A stretch of DNA of 11,256 nucleotides from NCBI GenBank assembly GCA_027073945.1, contig JALTEL010000096.1:1-11256 (forward strand), read 5' to 3'. Source of the DNA: Caldifarciminota bacterium (GTDB lineage Bacteria; WOR-3; Hydrothermia; UBA1063; CAJXJZ01). The position numbers and the translations under genes are program-made. Within the stretch, counting starts at the first letter, position 1. Each line of letters begins with the position of its first letter. This document shows, in pieces, positions 1 to 8,034 of this stretch. The notes below the pieces were generated by a model. It was not told the DNA's origin, did not search any database, and was given only the letters and a program-made list of their open reading frames with translations.

Positions 1-37
1 ATTTATAGGCTTATCAATAACGCTGGAGGTTATATGA
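1..37 (+). CDS. Possible 3' end of an upstream gene (partial)
   Basis: Frame 2 is open from the left edge and ends in TGA at 35-37, giving a hydrophobic tail (…FIGLSITLEVI). Its stop overlaps the ATG of the symporter at 34-36 as an ATGA junction, the same coupling used repeatedly elsewhere in this window. That is the only support. Eleven codons cannot identify a product, and an open frame this short is expected by chance fairly often. A small membrane protein co-transcribed with the symporter is possible, but this is inference. Confidence 0.25.
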   Translation, partial: FIGLSITLEVI

Positions 38-1485
38 ATATTATCATATTAATAGAACTCATTGTTTACCTTGCCATAATGCTGGGAATCGGGTTCTATT
101 TTTCCACAAGAAAAATGACCCAGTCCGATTTTCTATTGGGAGGTAAAAAAATACCCGGATGGGCACTGGCACTTTCCGAACGTGCTACAGGTGAATCCGC
201 ATGGCTGATTCTGGGTTTAACTGGTTTTGCATTCAGTAAAGGCATATCTGCAATCTGGATAGCAGTGGGTTGTGTATCAGGCATACTGGTATCATGGATA
301 TGGCTTGCTCATAAATTCAGACAGGAAGCCGACAAATACAATGCTCTGACACTACCGGACTATTTTGCATCCAAATATTCAAAACAGGGACTTGCAATCA
401 GGCTGTTTTCCAGTATTATCATCATATTTTTCTTTATACTGTATGTTGCAGCGCAGTTTAACGGCGCAGGCAAAGTTCTTAATATTACATTCGGGCTTTC
501 AAAATTCTGGGGCATACTAATATCGGCAATAATTGTCGTAACCTATTCAATGGCAGGAGGATTTTTCTCAGTGGTATGGACAGACGTCATACAGGCAATC
601 CTGATGATAATCACACTTCTGCTTACGCCAATACTCGCACTGAGACTTATTGCACATAATCACCTCTCAATGGCCATTGCCCTGCACAATGCAGGAGGAG
701 GGTTCCCATCCCTGACAGGCGGTGCAGTCGGATTTGCGGCAGGTATTCTGATATTTAACAATTTTTCATGGTTCTTTGGTTATCTCGGCGGGCAACCTCA
801 ATTAGATGCACGGTGGATGGCAATGAAAAATGACAAGGATGTAAAAACGGGTGCCATTATTGCAATTATCTGGACATTGCTTGCGTACACAGGGGCAATT
901 GTTATCGGACTTGCGGCTCTGACACTTTACGGACGCAGTGCAGTTGCCGATTCCGAACAAATTTTACCTTACATGCTTCTCAAAACTTTCCCGCTGTGGT
1001 TTGCGGGCATACTGCTCTCGGGTGCAATTGCCGCAATGATGTCAACAGCGGATTCTCAACTTCTCGTTGCAACTTCATCGGTCAGTGAGGATATTATACA
1101 CAAATCCATAAACAAGAAACTCAATCAGAAACAGCTTGTTGTGGTATCCAGACTGACTGTTCTCGGTGTGGGATTGATAGGTCTCTTACTTGCATTTACA
1201 TCCCGTAACCTCATATACACAATTGTGGGATGGGCGTGGGCAGGTATTGGTTGTTCATTCGCTCCTGCCGTTATTCTCTCTTTTTTCTGGGAAAAATTCT
1301 CGTCTGCAGGTGTTGTTGGCTCTCTTGTCACAGGATTTATCGTTACAGTTATATGGATGACCACAGGTCTTGACAGGGCATTTACTGCAAGGGCTGCAAG
1401 CTTTTTATTCGCGGCTGCGGCAGCCGTAGCCTTTTCCGTTATTTTTCCAGACAGGAAAAAGCCCGTTAATGAGTCCGTTTCATAA
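34..1485 (+). CDS. Sodium:solute symporter, PutP (proline permease)-like
   Basis: This 483-residue integral membrane protein of the solute:sodium symporter family is closest in pattern to the Na+/proline carrier PutP and close to its usual length of about 500. It should take up a small organic solute with Na+ across the inner membrane. Visible family marks are the N-terminal membrane segment, FLLGGKKIPGW (33-43), LTLPDYF (105-111), VWTDVIQA (181-188), GYLGGQPQLDARWMA (249-263) and the Na+-site segment AAMMSTADSQLL (333-344), with Ser337 and Thr338 kept. About 12-13 membrane segments are apparent. The start has a GGAGG at 25-29, four bases from ATG. One oddity: where E. coli PutP has ASDMSGW, with Asp55 needed for sodium coupling, this protein has ATGESAW (51-57), so that position is Gly53, followed by Glu54. 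The substrate is therefore uncertain; proline, another amino acid or an organic acid are all possible. It converges on the citrate lyase operon, overlapping the last gene by 20 bases. Confidence 0.88.
   Translation: MNIIILIELIVYLAIMLGIGFYFSTRKMTQSDFLLGGKKIPGWALALSERATGESAWLILGLTGFAFSKGISAIWIAVGCVSGILVSWIWLAHKFRQEADKYNALTLPDYFASKYSKQGLAIRLFSSIIIIFFFILYVAAQFNGAGKVLNITFGLSKFWGILISAIIVVTYSMAGGFFSVVWTDVIQAILMIITLLLTPILALRLIAHNHLSMAIALHNAGGGFPSLTGGAVGFAAGILIFNNFSWFFGYLGGQPQLDARWMAMKNDKDVKTGAIIAIIWTLLAYTGAIVIGLAALTLYGRSAVADSEQILPYMLLKTFPLWFAGILLSGAIAAMMSTADSQLLVATSSVSEDIIHKSINKKLNQKQLVVVSRLTVLGVGLIGLLLAFTSRNLIYTIVGWAWAGIGCSFAPAVILSFFWEKFSSAGVVGSLVTGFIVTVIWMTTGLDRAFTARAASFLFAAAAAVAFSVIFPDRKKPVNESVS
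1442..1460. other. Perfect 7-bp hairpin at the convergent gene ends
   Basis: TTTTTCC (1442-1448) and GGAAAAA (1454-1460) form a perfect 7-bp inverted repeat with a 5-base loop. It lies inside the symporter's 3' end and just past the stop of the membrane protease on the other strand. In the minus-strand transcript it would fold five bases after the protease stop codon. It has only two G:C pairs and no U-tract after it in either direction, so it is at best a weak terminator or an mRNA 3'-end structure. Confidence 0.25.
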
Positions 1486-2146
1486 ATCTGGCGGCAAATC
1501 CCATTCTGCTTATCAGTATGAATGCCGTGCCGTCATTTAAGATATGCATAATTATCCCGGGATAAACGGACCCTGTTTTTATGTACAGATAGGTTGGTAT
1601 TATCGCCCACAACATTATAGATACAGTAGCCCATTTCTTCCAGAGAAAAAGATGCAGTACGGAAAATACGATTAAACTCAGAATGACTGATAAAAGCACG
1701 GAATGTGAGAGAAACAGAAGCCTTGATATGGTATAACCTCTGAAAATTATTTCTTCTGTGACTCCGGCAGTAAGGGCAGTAATGGATACAACCAAAACAT
1801 TTCCCCTTCCCAACTTGCGTATGCCATTCCATGCACCGTCCACATGCATCAGTTTATATACATATTCTATAAATGATAATACAAGAAATCCGACAATAAA
1901 TCCGTACAGCCCGAAGAGCATATATACTGCTTTAAAGCTGCCCAGTCCAAAAGAGCCTGTTCCTCTATGTTCCAGAAAAATTGAAATAAGCACGATAAAC
2001 AAAACAGTAGTCCATTTTTCAAAAAAAGAAAGCATTAATTTTTTCTTGAACTCAATTCCTTTCTTAAATACAAAAATCCTCGTTAAAAACGGCATTAAAT
2101 CTGCGAAAAATAAACCTAAAAGGGAAAAAAGCAATTCTAACTTCAA
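1466..2146 (-). CDS. CPBP-family intramembrane metalloprotease (Abi/CAAX prenyl protease-like)
   Basis: This is a 226-residue, very hydrophobic protein with several membrane segments. It carries the signature motifs of the CPBP family of Rce1-like glutamate-type membrane proteases: EEIIFRG (131-137, with Glu131, Glu132 and Arg136), FSVLH (161-165, His165) and HILND (201-205, His201 and Asn204/Asp205). The catalytic residues look complete, so an active enzyme is plausible. Bacterial relatives act in peptide export, self-immunity or membrane-protein processing; no substrate is suggested here. The start is TTG at 2146-2144, overlapping the citF stop as TTGA, with no good ribosome site upstream, so it is probably translated by coupling to citF. 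A start farther in, such as Met18, cannot be excluded. It is the last gene of the minus-strand operon and overlaps the convergent symporter gene by 20 bases. A role in citrate metabolism is not evident. Confidence 0.82.
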   Translation of the reverse strand: MKLELLFSLLGLFFADLMPFLTRIFVFKKGIEFKKKLMLSFFEKWTTVLFIVLISIFLEHRGTGSFGLGSFKAVYMLFGLYGFIVGFLVLSFIEYVYKLMHVDGAWNGIRKLGRGNVLVVSITALTAGVTEEIIFRGYTISRLLFLSHSVLLSVILSLIVFSVLHLFLWKKWATVSIMLWAIIPTYLYIKTGSVYPGIIMHILNDGTAFILISRMGFAARFMKRTH

Positions 2147-3699
2147 GTAATAACGTTTTTTATCGTATCAATAATGGTACCGTCACGGTATTCCACAAGT
2201 CCTACTATTTTATCTCCGAATTTTACAGGATTGGGCTCGCCTGTCAGTCTCAAAATCTTTTCCCTGAGTTCTTGTATTTCAAACATAGGGATACCCGATT
2301 TTTTTAAATTTTCCTTTAAATCCGTTCTTGCCGGGTTCACACAGATACCCTGTTCAGAGACATACATGTCAACCACCTCACCGGGGGTAACTATTGTTGA
2401 AACTCTCTCTTTTATGGTAGGAACTCTTGCCCTTGATGTAGGGGCCACAACCACGGTCAACTTTGCACAACTTGCAGTATCCGAATGGCCGCCTGATGCA
2501 CCCTGAATATAGCCGTAATTATCCGTGATTACATTAACATTAAAAGATGTATCTATCTCATAGGCACCAAGGACAACTATGTCAAGATTGTTTATAACAG
2601 CTCCGCTATTAAAGGGATTTGCATAAAAAGAGGATGAAATTTCAATATGGTTTTTGTTCCTTTTCAATGAATTGGCAACACTCGCATCAAAACTCTGCAC
2701 ATCAAACAACGCATCGAACAGACCTGCTTCAAGCATTTCCACAATATATCCCGTTATACCTCCAATTGCAAAGCTGCCTTTTATATTTCTCTTAATCATC
2801 TCATCTTTTAAAAATTTCGCAACTGCGAGTGCAGAGCCAGATGCACCTGTTTGAAAAGAGAAACCCTCGCTAAAGTACCCTGAATGTATTATTGCATGTG
2901 CAGCATATTGAGCTATTTTCAGGTCAACAGGATTTCTGGTGATTCTCGTTGCACCGGTGGCGATTTTATCAGGCTCACCTATTCTATCAACTTTCACAAC
3001 ATAATCAACATTAATCTGCTTGATACTCGGAGGTAGGGCAGGATATGCAACTATATTGTCCGTTATAACAGCCACTCTATCTGCATATTCCGCATCAACC
3101 ATGGCATATCCTATGGAGCCAAAAGCGGATTTTCCATGTACACCGTTTGCATTCCCGTATATATCAGAAGCAGAAGCAGCGACAATAGCAAGGTCAATTT
3201 TAATATCACCCTCTTCAATTGCACGAGCCCTTCCGCCGTGAGACCTTATAACCACAGGTGTTTCCAATACACCCTCGGTTATTGCCTTACCAAGCTTTCC
3301 ACGTATGCCGCTTGAGGTTATCTTTGCTATGGTACCATTTTTAACAAATTTAACAAGACCTTCATGAGCAGGACTGAGCGAAGAGGACGCAAGTGTTATA
3401 CCTCTTATCCCAAGGGAAGATAATTTGGATATAAAGGGAATGATAACCTCATCCCCTGCTCTGAGATGATGATGAAACGATATGGTCATGCCATTCCAAA
3501 GGTCAATCTTCGATAGAAATTGCCCTATGTTTTCATAATATTTTGCTTCTTCCGGTCTTACACTCCTTATAACTGCACTTGCTTTTCTCTTATGCTTTTT
3601 ATTTATTCTTTTAATTCTATCAAAGGGACCCTCATACGGACGCAATTCACCCCATCCCTCAATATCTTCGGGAATTTCAATGCCTTTGGAATTTTTCAT
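2143..3699 (-). CDS. citF: Citrate lyase alpha subunit (citrate:acetyl-ACP transferase)
   Basis: This 518-residue protein matches CitF along its whole length (E. coli CitF is about 510). The alpha subunit is a CoA-transferase-type enzyme. It swaps the acetyl group on the CitD prosthetic group for citrate, releasing acetate and forming citryl-ACP for CitE to cleave. Recognisable segments are the N-terminal GWGELRPYEGP (15-25), SFHHHLRAGDE (74-84), the GSFAIGGITG region (308-317), NPFNSGAVINNLD (361-373), GASGGHSDTA (400-409) and the C-terminal CVNPARTDL (453-461). The ATG at 3699 overlaps the citE stop as ATGA, giving translational coupling and the usual D-E-F gene order. The downstream protease gene begins inside the citF stop (TTGA). 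No truncation or frameshift is seen. The protein is cytoplasmic. Confidence 0.97.
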   Translation of the reverse strand: MKNSKGIEIPEDIEGWGELRPYEGPFDRIKRINKKHKRKASAVIRSVRPEEAKYYENIGQFLSKIDLWNGMTISFHHHLRAGDEVIIPFISKLSSLGIRGITLASSSLSPAHEGLVKFVKNGTIAKITSSGIRGKLGKAITEGVLETPVVIRSHGGRARAIEEGDIKIDLAIVAASASDIYGNANGVHGKSAFGSIGYAMVDAEYADRVAVITDNIVAYPALPPSIKQINVDYVVKVDRIGEPDKIATGATRITRNPVDLKIAQYAAHAIIHSGYFSEGFSFQTGASGSALAVAKFLKDEMIKRNIKGSFAIGGITGYIVEMLEAGLFDALFDVQSFDASVANSLKRNKNHIEISSSFYANPFNSGAVINNLDIVVLGAYEIDTSFNVNVITDNYGYIQGASGGHSDTASCAKLTVVVAPTSRARVPTIKERVSTIVTPGEVVDMYVSEQGICVNPARTDLKENLKKSGIPMFEIQELREKILRLTGEPNPVKFGDKIVGLVEYRDGTIIDTIKNVIT

Positions 3700-4571
3700 A
3701 GCTCATCTATGTTTATACCTTTTATTTTCAGAATACGTTCGGCACGCATCAGAATCGGTCTGTCAATCATTTTTCCATCAACTTTAACTACTCCCCGATG
3801 CTTTAAAGCTGCATCATGCATGGCCTTAACTATTCTCAGCGCCTTTTCCACCTCTTCATCCTCAGGTTCAAACACTTCATGAATTACAGGTATCTGTGAA
3901 GGATGTATGCATGCCTTACCGGTAAATCCAAGATTCTTTATAAATGCAGTTTCTTTTCTCAGACCTTCTGTATTGCCTATATCCGTGTAAACCGTATCAA
4001 ATGCATCTATTTGTGCCGCTTTCGCTGCCATGACAATTCTCTGTCTTGCATATAACAGCTCCCATCCCTCTTCCGTTTTTACAACCCCCATATCCTGCGT
4101 AAGGTCTTGTCCACCTATTGTGATTGCGTTAATACGTTGACATGAATGCGCTATCCTGAAAGCATTCTCAACTCCAAGTGCTGTTTCAATCATGGCATGT
4201 ATTTTTATTGTTTCCACCTGTATATCATGTTTTCGCTCCAGTTCTTCAAGCTCTTTATCAAGTAAAAGAACATCATCTGCTGTTTCTGTTTTAGGCAGTC
4301 TTACAGCATCAGGCAGGGCTTTTACAATCGCCTCAAGGTCATCTTTAAAATAAGGTGTGTTAATTCCGTTCACCCTGACAGTTTTTTCAATATTTCCGAA
4401 ATCAATGTTCAAGAGTGCGTTTCGCACAAGAATTCTCGCGGCATCCTTTTCCTGCGGTACCACAGAATCTTCAAGATCAAACAAAAGACTATCCGCTCCG
4501 AAAACAGGACTATTCTGAATCATCCTCGGAGAATTCCCGGGAATGTAGAGCATACTTCTTCTGAGCCTCAT
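3696..4571 (-). CDS. citE: Citrate lyase beta subunit (citryl-ACP lyase)
   Basis: CitE splits citryl-ACP into oxaloacetate and acetyl-ACP. From the chosen ATG at 4571 it has 291 residues, close to known CitE proteins of about 290-300. It belongs to the HpcH/HpaI aldolase/CitE TIM-barrel family. Motifs are LRRSMLYIPGNS (3-14), FDLEDSV (31-37, with metal-region acidic residues), RVNGI (66-70), RLPKTET (91-97), MIETALGVENA (127-137), FDTVYTDI (191-198) and GKACIHPSQI (218-227). I chose 4571 because family homology begins at RRSM and the ATG overlaps the citD stop as ATGA. An in-frame ATG at 4616 would add 15 residues (MHNKSKSGG…). It also has a fair ribosome site (AGAGGTG), so it remains a possible alternative lying inside citD. 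The citE stop overlaps the citF start. Confidence 0.96.
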   Translation of the reverse strand: MRLRRSMLYIPGNSPRMIQNSPVFGADSLLFDLEDSVVPQEKDAARILVRNALLNIDFGNIEKTVRVNGINTPYFKDDLEAIVKALPDAVRLPKTETADDVLLLDKELEELERKHDIQVETIKIHAMIETALGVENAFRIAHSCQRINAITIGGQDLTQDMGVVKTEEGWELLYARQRIVMAAKAAQIDAFDTVYTDIGNTEGLRKETAFIKNLGFTGKACIHPSQIPVIHEVFEPEDEEVEKALRIVKAMHDAALKHRGVVKVDGKMIDRPILMRAERILKIKGINIDEL

Positions 4572-4837
4572 AATGCCCTTTTCAGCGCTGCCTCCACTCT
4601 TGCTCTTATTGTGCATTCAAGTGCACCTCTATCCTGTATTTTTATATTCCCTTCGTCAACCTGCAAACTCTTAGCTACTTCCCTTACTGTCTTCTCTATT
4701 TTTTCACCGAACAGTTTTTTCACAACACTATCAACTCTGATATTCAGGCCACTCTGTTCTTCCGAAAGCGGTGAAACAAGCACAAGGCAATCCGAGGACT
4801 CAAGACTGCCTGCAAATGCTTTATTTTTTATTCTCAT
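4568..4837 (-). CDS. citD: Citrate lyase gamma subunit (acyl carrier protein)
   Basis: This 89-residue acyl carrier protein of citrate lyase bears the covalently bound 2'-(5''-triphosphoribosyl)-3'-dephospho-CoA arm. It is slightly shorter than E. coli CitD (98). The N-terminus [16 protein letters not shown] aligns without gaps to the E. coli protein, which places the modified serine at Ser14 (motif AGSLESSD, 9-16). The C-terminal part keeps [17 protein letters not shown] (68-84), matching the conserved DxGALDCxLRARLEA segment. ATG at 4837 overlaps the isocitrate dehydrogenase stop as ATGA, and its own stop overlaps citE. The structural genes are thus translationally tied to the upstream dehydrogenase gene. 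CitG makes the prosthetic-group precursor, CitX attaches it, and CitC acetylates it; all three are encoded upstream in the same operon. Confidence 0.96.
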   Translation of the reverse strand: MRIKNKAFAGSLESSDCLVLVSPLSEEQSGLNIRVDSVVKKLFGEKIEKTVREVAKSLQVDEGNIKIQDRGALECTIRARVEAALKRAL

Positions 4838-6087
4838 AACCTTTCTATATTATAGACTATTCTTTTTCCGAATTCCGAACATTTTACCTCTTTTGCATCG
4901 TCTCTGAGTCTTGCAAGATCATAGGTCACGTATCCTTCTTTCACCGTTATTTCAATGGCTTTCTCTATCACATCTTTGACATCTTTCCAGCCCAGGTACT
5001 CAAACATGAACGCACCGGATAAAATCAACGACCCGGGGTTAACCTTGTCCATTCCCGCATACTTCGGGGCAGAGCCATGTGTTGGCTCAAACAGTGCAAC
5101 TCCATCACCTATGTTGGAACCGGGAGCAAGTCCAAGCCCACCGACCTGTGCAACAATTGCATCTGAGAGGTAATCTCCATTTAGATTTGGCGTAACAATT
5201 ACGGAATACTCTTTGGGTCTTAAAAGCACCTGCTGGAACATGGCATCTGTTATCCTGTCTTTTATTATTAACTTGCCGTCCCCTGACTTTCCGTTTTTAA
5301 TCTCTTCCTCAGTAACAATGCTATCCCTGAATTCGTTTAATGCTACTTCATATGCCCACTTTCTGAAACTCCCCTCAGTGTATTTCATAATATTCCCTTT
5401 ATGCACTATTGTGAGGGAAGGGTCCTTATGCTCAAGCGCATACAGTATGGCCATTCTCATAAGGCGTTTGGTTGCAAATTCACTTATCGGCTTTATTCCT
5501 ATACCTGAATCCTCTCTTATATTCACATTGAGCTGTTTTTTCAAAAAATCGATGACTTCTTTTGCTTCATTCGTCCCTCGCTCCCACTCTATACCTGCAT
5601 AAACATCTTCCGTATTTTCCCTGAAAATTATCATATTGATGTACTCGGGATGTTTAACAGGGGCGACCACACCTTCAAAATACCTGACAGGCCTAACACA
5701 GGCATAAAGATCGAGTTTTCTTCTCATGGTAACATTCAGGCTCCTGTATCCGCCGCCCACGGGTGTTGTAAGAGGACCTTTCATCGCTACTCTGTAAAAT
5801 TTTATTGCCTTAAAAACATCATCTGGCAATACATCTCCGTACTTCTCTGCAGCCTGCTCACCTGCGTATATACGGTACCATGCAATTTTTTTCTTCTCAC
5901 CGTAAACCTTTTTCACTGCGGCATTGAAAACAGGCATGGCTGCCTTCCACAGGTCTGGTCCTATACCGTCACCTTCAATATAAGGAATAATAGGTGTATC
6001 AGGAACTTCAAACTTCCCATGCTCGTCAATTCCGATACGCTCGCCGGTTCTGGGTAATTCAAAATGTTTCAATTCCAATCTGTCCAT
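4834..6087 (-). CDS. icd: NADP-dependent isocitrate dehydrogenase (E. coli type)
   Basis: This 417-residue enzyme interconverts isocitrate and 2-oxoglutarate + CO2 with NADP(H). It aligns almost without gaps to the E. coli homodimeric enzyme (416 residues). Substrate residues are all present: Ser116, Asn118, Arg122, Arg132, Arg156, Tyr163 and Lys230, with metal-binding Asp281, Asp305 and Asp309. The coenzyme-selecting residues match the NADP set: Lys342, Tyr343, Val349, Tyr389 and Arg393, equivalent to E. coli 344, 345, 351, 391 and 395. NADP rather than NAD is therefore a firm prediction. Ser116 is the site phosphorylated by AceK in E. coli, but no aceK lies in this window. The gene begins at ATG 6087 with a strong AAGGAGGA, 21 bases after aconitase. 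Its stop is fused to citD as ATGA, which makes it part of the citrate lyase operon. Confidence 0.97.
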   Translation of the reverse strand: MDRLELKHFELPRTGERIGIDEHGKFEVPDTPIIPYIEGDGIGPDLWKAAMPVFNAAVKKVYGEKKKIAWYRIYAGEQAAEKYGDVLPDDVFKAIKFYRVAMKGPLTTPVGGGYRSLNVTMRRKLDLYACVRPVRYFEGVVAPVKHPEYINMIIFRENTEDVYAGIEWERGTNEAKEVIDFLKKQLNVNIREDSGIGIKPISEFATKRLMRMAILYALEHKDPSLTIVHKGNIMKYTEGSFRKWAYEVALNEFRDSIVTEEEIKNGKSGDGKLIIKDRITDAMFQQVLLRPKEYSVIVTPNLNGDYLSDAIVAQVGGLGLAPGSNIGDGVALFEPTHGSAPKYAGMDKVNPGSLILSGAFMFEYLGWKDVKDVIEKAIEITVKEGYVTYDLARLRDDAKEVKCSEFGKRIVYNIERL

Positions 6088-6091
6088 ACAA

Positions 6092-6099
6092 TCCTCCTT
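6092..6099 (-). promoter_or_regulatory. Strong Shine-Dalgarno site of icd
   Basis: AAGGAGGA on the minus strand lies four bases before the ATG at 6087, in the 21-base gap after the aconitase stop. It confirms the chosen start. It also contrasts with the citD, citE and citF starts, which rely on ATGA coupling. Confidence 0.8.
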
Positions 6100-6108
6100 T
6101 TCTTTAGT

Positions 6109-8034
6109 TTAAGGTAGTTTTTTTGCCTTTACATATGGAAGAGCTCCTCCCATTTTTATCATGTCAATTTCCCTGCTGCTTAGTTTATGGCTTACCTTTA
6201 TCTTCAAAGATTTTGTAACATTCTCCACAACAAGGCTGCCCTCGGAAATCCCTTTCATATCTATGCTAAGCTTATCTCCCTGCTCTATTTTATCATAATC
6301 GGATTTATTCACAAATATAAGTGGAACTATGCCGAAATTTATGAGATTGGCAAGATGTATTCTGGAAAAAGATTTTGCAATTACAGCTTTTACTCCCAGA
6401 TACATAGGAGCTATGGCTGCATGCTCTCTTGACGAACCCTGTCCGTAATTTTCACCACCAACAATAAATCCTCCTCCTTTTTCCCTGGCTCTTCTGGAAA
6501 AATCCTTATCAATCACCCTGAACACATACTCTGAAATTGCAGGAATATTCGAGCGAAGCGGCAGCACCTCAGCCCCCGCAGGCATTATATGATCTGTGGT
6601 TATATCATCTTCAACCTTTATAAGCACCTCACCGGAAAGGATATCGGAAAGAGGTTCTTTTTCTGGAAAAGGCTTGATATTCGGTCCCATAATAACAGTG
6701 ACCTTGTCGGGCTCAGGTGAAGGAGGAAGAATCATCTGGTCATCTATTGCAAATACAGAAGGCAGATGAAAACCATACGGCTCTATACCCAGCCTTCGTG
6801 GGTCAGTCAACTTCCCTGTAATTATGGAAGCAGCAGCGACTTCGGGACTTGCAAGATATATGGATGCATCTTTTGTTCCGCTCCTTCCCAGGAAATTTCT
6901 ATTGAACGTTCTTATGGAAATGCCCTTTGACGGAGGGGCAAACCCCATACCTATACAGGGGCCGCAGGCTGATTCAAGTATCCTTACACCTGCAGATATG
7001 AGAGTCTCAAGCGCGCCATTTTGAGATATCTCTTTCATAATTTGTCTTGAGCCCGGAACAAGCGCCGCAGATACAGAAGGGTGCACTCTCCTGCCTTTCA
7101 GCATGTGTGCCACTGTCATAATATCCTTTAATGAAGAATTCGTACAACTGCCTATGGCCACCTGCTGCACCTTCTGCCCCGCTATTTCACTGACTTTTAC
7201 AACATTATCAGGCATATGAGGCCTGGCTATCATCGGCTCAAGTGAGGAAAGGTCTATTTCTACGGTCTCGTCATATACAGCATTAGGGTCAGCCTTAAGC
7301 TCTACAAAATCCCTTTCTCTTTTCTGCGCCTTGAGAAACTCAAATGTATGGGCATCGGACGGGAATATTGAAGTTGTTGCGCCCAGTTCAGCCCCCATAT
7401 TCGTTATCGTTGCCCTTTCCGGAACTATCAATGTCTCAACGCCATCTCCGGCATATTCAAAAATCTTTAAAACCCCTCCTTTGACCGTCAATCTTCTCAA
7501 AAGCTCCAGTATTATATCTTTAGCGGATACAAAAGGCTGAAGACTTCCCTTAAGTTCCACTTTTACAATGGCCGGCATTTTAAGATGGAAAGGTTCACCA
7601 GCCATAGCCATGGCAACATCAAGTCCTCCGGCACCTATTGCAAGTGCACCAATGCCTCCGTCCGTGGGTGTATGGCTGTCAGAGCCAAGTAGTGTTTTAC
7701 CGGGTGCACCGAAACGTTCCAGATGAACCTGATGGCAGATACCGTTTCCCGGTCTTGAAAAATATATACCGTATTTTGATGCTACGGATTGAAGAAAGAT
7801 GTGATCATCGGCATTCCTGAACGTTGTTTGCAGAGTGTTATGGTCAACATAGCTGACCGAGAGTTCTGTTTTTACTCTATTTATACCGAGGGATAGAAAC
7901 TCAAGATAAGCCATAGTTCCTGTGGCGTCCTGAGTAAGGGTTTGGTCTATTTTAATGGCTATGGACCTCCCCTTTATCATCTCACCTTCCACAAGATGCG
8001 ATTTGATGATTTTCTGTGCAACGCTTAAGCCCAT
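6109..8034 (-). CDS. Aconitate hydratase, short 'Aquifex-type' aconitase
   Basis: This 641-residue iron-sulfur enzyme interconverts citrate and isocitrate via cis-aconitate in the cytoplasm. Its length and the opening IDQTLTQDATGTMAYLEF (29-46) fit the putative 'Aquifex-type' aconitase group (about 640-660 residues), not the roughly 900-residue AcnA or AcnB. The three [4Fe-4S] ligands are visible: Cys297 in GSCTNSS (295-301), and Cys357 and Cys360 in ACGPCIGMG (356-364). Also present are GSDSHTPTDGG (117-127) and the C-terminal swivel-domain motif QGSSREHAA (532-540). Homoaconitase or isopropylmalate isomerase are related and were considered. The single fused chain and the neighbouring isocitrate dehydrogenase favour aconitase. 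ATG at 8034 lies within the last codons of citG (10-base overlap) but has its own strong AAGGAGGA six bases upstream. Confidence 0.94.
   Translation of the reverse strand: MGLSVAQKIIKSHLVEGEMIKGRSIAIKIDQTLTQDATGTMAYLEFLSLGINRVKTELSVSYVDHNTLQTTFRNADDHIFLQSVASKYGIYFSRPGNGICHQVHLERFGAPGKTLLGSDSHTPTDGGIGALAIGAGGLDVAMAMAGEPFHLKMPAIVKVELKGSLQPFVSAKDIILELLRRLTVKGGVLKIFEYAGDGVETLIVPERATITNMGAELGATTSIFPSDAHTFEFLKAQKRERDFVELKADPNAVYDETVEIDLSSLEPMIARPHMPDNVVKVSEIAGQKVQQVAIGSCTNSSLKDIMTVAHMLKGRRVHPSVSAALVPGSRQIMKEISQNGALETLISAGVRILESACGPCIGMGFAPPSKGISIRTFNRNFLGRSGTKDASIYLASPEVAAASIITGKLTDPRRLGIEPYGFHLPSVFAIDDQMILPPSPEPDKVTVIMGPNIKPFPEKEPLSDILSGEVLIKVEDDITTDHIMPAGAEVLPLRSNIPAISEYVFRVIDKDFSRRAREKGGGFIVGGENYGQGSSREHAAIAPMYLGVKAVIAKSFSRIHLANLINFGIVPLIFVNKSDYDKIEQGDKLSIDMKGISEGSLVVENVTKSLKIKVSHKLSSREIDMIKMGGALPYVKAKKLP

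Noticed and set aside
1758..2150. 130-codon plus-strand open frame opposite the CPBP protease
   Set aside because: The minus strand has the complete CPBP motif set and membrane segments; the plus frame is low-complexity Ser/Lys/Asn-rich, as expected for the reverse of a hydrophobic gene.
2174..3882. Plus-strand open frames of 66-120 codons opposite citF and citE
   Set aside because: They lie antisense to strongly conserved genes, have no ribosome sites or recognisable motifs, and are explained by the codon pattern of the minus strand.
5650..6057. 135-codon plus-strand open frame opposite icd
   Set aside because: The opposite strand encodes an isocitrate dehydrogenase with every catalytic residue intact; the antisense frame shows no family resemblance.
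6109..8034. 3-isopropylmalate dehydratase or homoaconitase as the identity of the aconitase-like gene
   Set aside because: It is a single fused chain of 641 residues with the N-terminal pattern of the short aconitase group, next to isocitrate dehydrogenase and with no leucine or lysine pathway genes nearby.
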